Shown: positions 38,924 to 40,017 of the stretch, piece after piece
Numbering within the stretch: position 1 is the first letter of the stretch
How the letters are laid out: every line of letters starts with the position of its first letter
IMG/VR virus record: IMGVR_UViG_3300050123_000024
Span: 1-40,017 of that record
Direction: 5' to 3' (one strand)
Length of the DNA: 40,017 nt
Origin: a virus
Translations under genes and position numbers: made by a program
Notes under the pieces: model-generated
Seen by the model: the letters and a program-made list of their open reading frames with translations, nothing else
The model's database searches: none
Told to the model about the DNA's origin: nothing

Positions 38924-39190
38924 ATGAATACAATAATAATTTATGATAGTTTAGGATACATAATAATTCAGGGACAAGGTTCAATTCGTGAACCCGTAGG
39001 GATACCTTTTATATGGGTAGAAATACCGCAAGGCAAACGAATTAAACTTACCAATGGAATTGGTGTAGATGTAACAGTTACACCAAATGTGGCTATTTTA
39101 GAGGATATTCCAAAGACAGAAATTGAATTATTGCAAGAACAGATTGATACAAGCGCGGGCGCAATTGATTATATTGTTATGAACTTTTAG
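38924..39190 (+). CDS. Small structural-region protein, 88 aa
   Basis: GGAGG precedes the ATG. It is a beta-rich small protein with a C-terminal helix (EIELLQEQIDTSAGAIDYIVMNF) of the kind found before XkdX-like genes in Firmicute phages. Possibly a fibre chaperone or tail accessory; function unknown. Confidence 0.65.
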   Translation: MNTIIIYDSLGYIIIQGQGSIREPVGIPFIWVEIPQGKRIKLTNGIGVDVTVTPNVAILEDIPKTEIELLQEQIDTSAGAIDYIVMNF

Positions 39191-39215
39191 AGAGGAGTGA
39201 AGGGAGGTGGATGAT

Positions 39216-39365
39216 ATGGCTTTGTATTTAACAGATAGAATCGAAAAAGGAAAATTGGATTACTTAGCAGTTTTCAAGATTTCAAGATACACACCACTAA
39301 AAGAAGATGTTGATGCAATGTTGACAGTAGACGAGTACCAGAATTTAATTGTGCCAATAGTTTAA
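39216..39365 (+). CDS. XkdX-like small tail-region protein, 49 aa
   Basis: GGGAGGTGGATGAT precedes ATG 39216. The end (EDVDAMLTVDEYQNLIV) matches the XkdX-type 'V-x-x-G/L-x-x-T-x-x-E/Q-Y' pattern of small proteins that follow fibre genes. Function unknown. Confidence 0.5.
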   Translation: MALYLTDRIEKGKLDYLAVFKISRYTPLKEDVDAMLTVDEYQNLIVPIV

Positions 39366-39400
39366 TCAAAAAAGAGACTTGAAATCTTGAAAGGAGAAAA

Positions 39401-40017
39401 ATGGCAACAGATTATGCAGCTTTATTAAGGGATGCGATTACACAAAAAAAGAGTGCTTCTTACATAGACACCCTTTCAGCAGGCAGAGACGCTAAAATGG
39501 CAAGTGACCCTACTAAATATAGTGGTGTACAGTCCACACAAAGCTATATGGATTCTTTGGGGTACAAGCCACAAGTACCTTATCAAGCACCTCAAGCGGT
39601 TGACAATAGCGGATTAATTAACACGCAATACAGCGACCTTACCGCAGCACTAAAAGCACAAATTCAGCAAGGCGTGAACGATAAGAATATGACTATTGGT
39701 GGACTAGGCGAAAAATATCAGCCTGACAAAAACGCCTCCGAAGTTGCCAAATACGGTCAAGTTGCTTCATTAAATGAGCAGGCAGCCAATCAAGGAGACA
39801 GGGGCGGTATAGGCAGACAGAATTCTCTAGCGGCCATGGTAGGCGGTGAAAATAGGCTTAATACCATCAATTTACAACAAAGCGGCGAAAAGGCTACTCT
39901 GCAAAATGATATAGCTAATTTGTTGCTTGAGGGTAATGTTCAAGAAGCAACGTTTAGCGCACAGAAACTAAAAGACCTAATAGCCAACAATACCAATATG
40001 GATAATACGAACTATTC
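39401..40017 (+). CDS. Probable ejection protein, N-terminal 205 codons
   Basis: AAAGGAG precedes ATG 39401. The product starts ATDYAALLRDAITQKKSAS and runs off the end of the window. From codon 114 it is the same sequence as the gene at base 1, so it is the 5' part of that gene in a circular or permuted genome. The N-terminal 113 residues include a Gln/Pro-rich segment (PQVPYQAPQAVDN). Confidence 0.75.
   Translation, partial: MATDYAALLRDAITQKKSASYIDTLSAGRDAKMASDPTKYSGVQSTQSYMDSLGYKPQVPYQAPQAVDNSGLINTQYSDLTAALKAQIQQGVNDKNMTIGGLGEKYQPDKNASEVAKYGQVASLNEQAANQGDRGGIGRQNSLAAMVGGENRLNTINLQQSGEKATLQNDIANLLLEGNVQEATFSAQKLKDLIANNTNMDNTNY
39740..40017. repeat. Terminal repeat, right copy
   Basis: It matches 1-278 with ten mismatches, all at silent codon positions (for example GCT/GCC, TCG/TCA, CTG/TTA, GAA/GAG). 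This shows overlap of the two contig ends and gives a unit genome of 39,739 bases. Because mismatches are silent, they look like real strain variation and not read errors. Confidence 0.95.

Noticed and set aside
1-40017. tRNA or rRNA genes
   Set aside because: I saw no tRNA clover-leaf with a GGTTCRA-type T loop and no rRNA segment on either strand.

Overview
The window is almost one complete genome of a temperate, short-tailed (P22-like) phage of a low-GC Firmicute, most likely a clostridial host. The evidence is a tyrosine integrase with a divergent repressor/Cro switch, a P22-type order of small and large terminase, portal, scaffold, coat, hub and ejection proteins, no tape measure or sheath, and strong AGGAGG ribosome sites on an A+T-rich genome. 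The last 278 bases (39740-40017) repeat the first 278 with ten differences, so the genome closes on itself at about 39.7 kb. All ten differences are silent.

Layout. 39401-40017 plus 1-4565: two probable ejection (internal virion) proteins and a small membrane protein. 4650-5790: holin-like proteins and an amidase endolysin. 5924-6606: a MazF/PemK-type toxin with its probable antitoxin. 6618-7344 (minus): a lipoprotein and a membrane protein, probably lysogenic conversion genes. 7731-8000: likely attP with 29-base direct repeats. 8001-9456 (minus): integrase and repressor. 9481-9604: divergent promoters and operators. 9626-22586: long rightward early operon with Cro, Rha, a BRO antirepressor, many small Cys-rich proteins, a Gam-like protein, ERF annealing protein, HNH nuclease, three DNA methyltransferases, a NinB-like protein, a DnaD-like initiator containing iterons, a broken ssb, RusA and an ArpU/RinA-like late regulator; it ends at a terminator (22706). 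22758-23408: a separate small operon with its own strong promoter. 23431-28939: small genes, terminases and portal. 28948-30575: a moron island. 30628-39365: scaffold, coat, connector, HNH homing-type nuclease, split hub, fibres.

The main discovery candidate is at 23354-23389: one solitary 36-base element matching the type II-A (Cas9) CRISPR repeat family, with the first 17 bases as I remember the S. thermophilus CRISPR3 repeat. It is built into the terminator hairpin of a small operon that also encodes a ribbon-helix-helix protein. No second repeat, spacer array or cas gene is present. This fits an RNA-based anti-CRISPR (a phage decoy repeat) for type II-A.

Other points of interest are a second-frame ORF inside the cytosine methyltransferase gene that looks like a known methyltransferase-associated protein family, a hub gene split by a 1.1 kb adhesin module, an ssb gene with a lost start and two nonsense codons next to a gene that carries an SSB-like DLPF tail, and lambda-like iterons inside the initiator gene.
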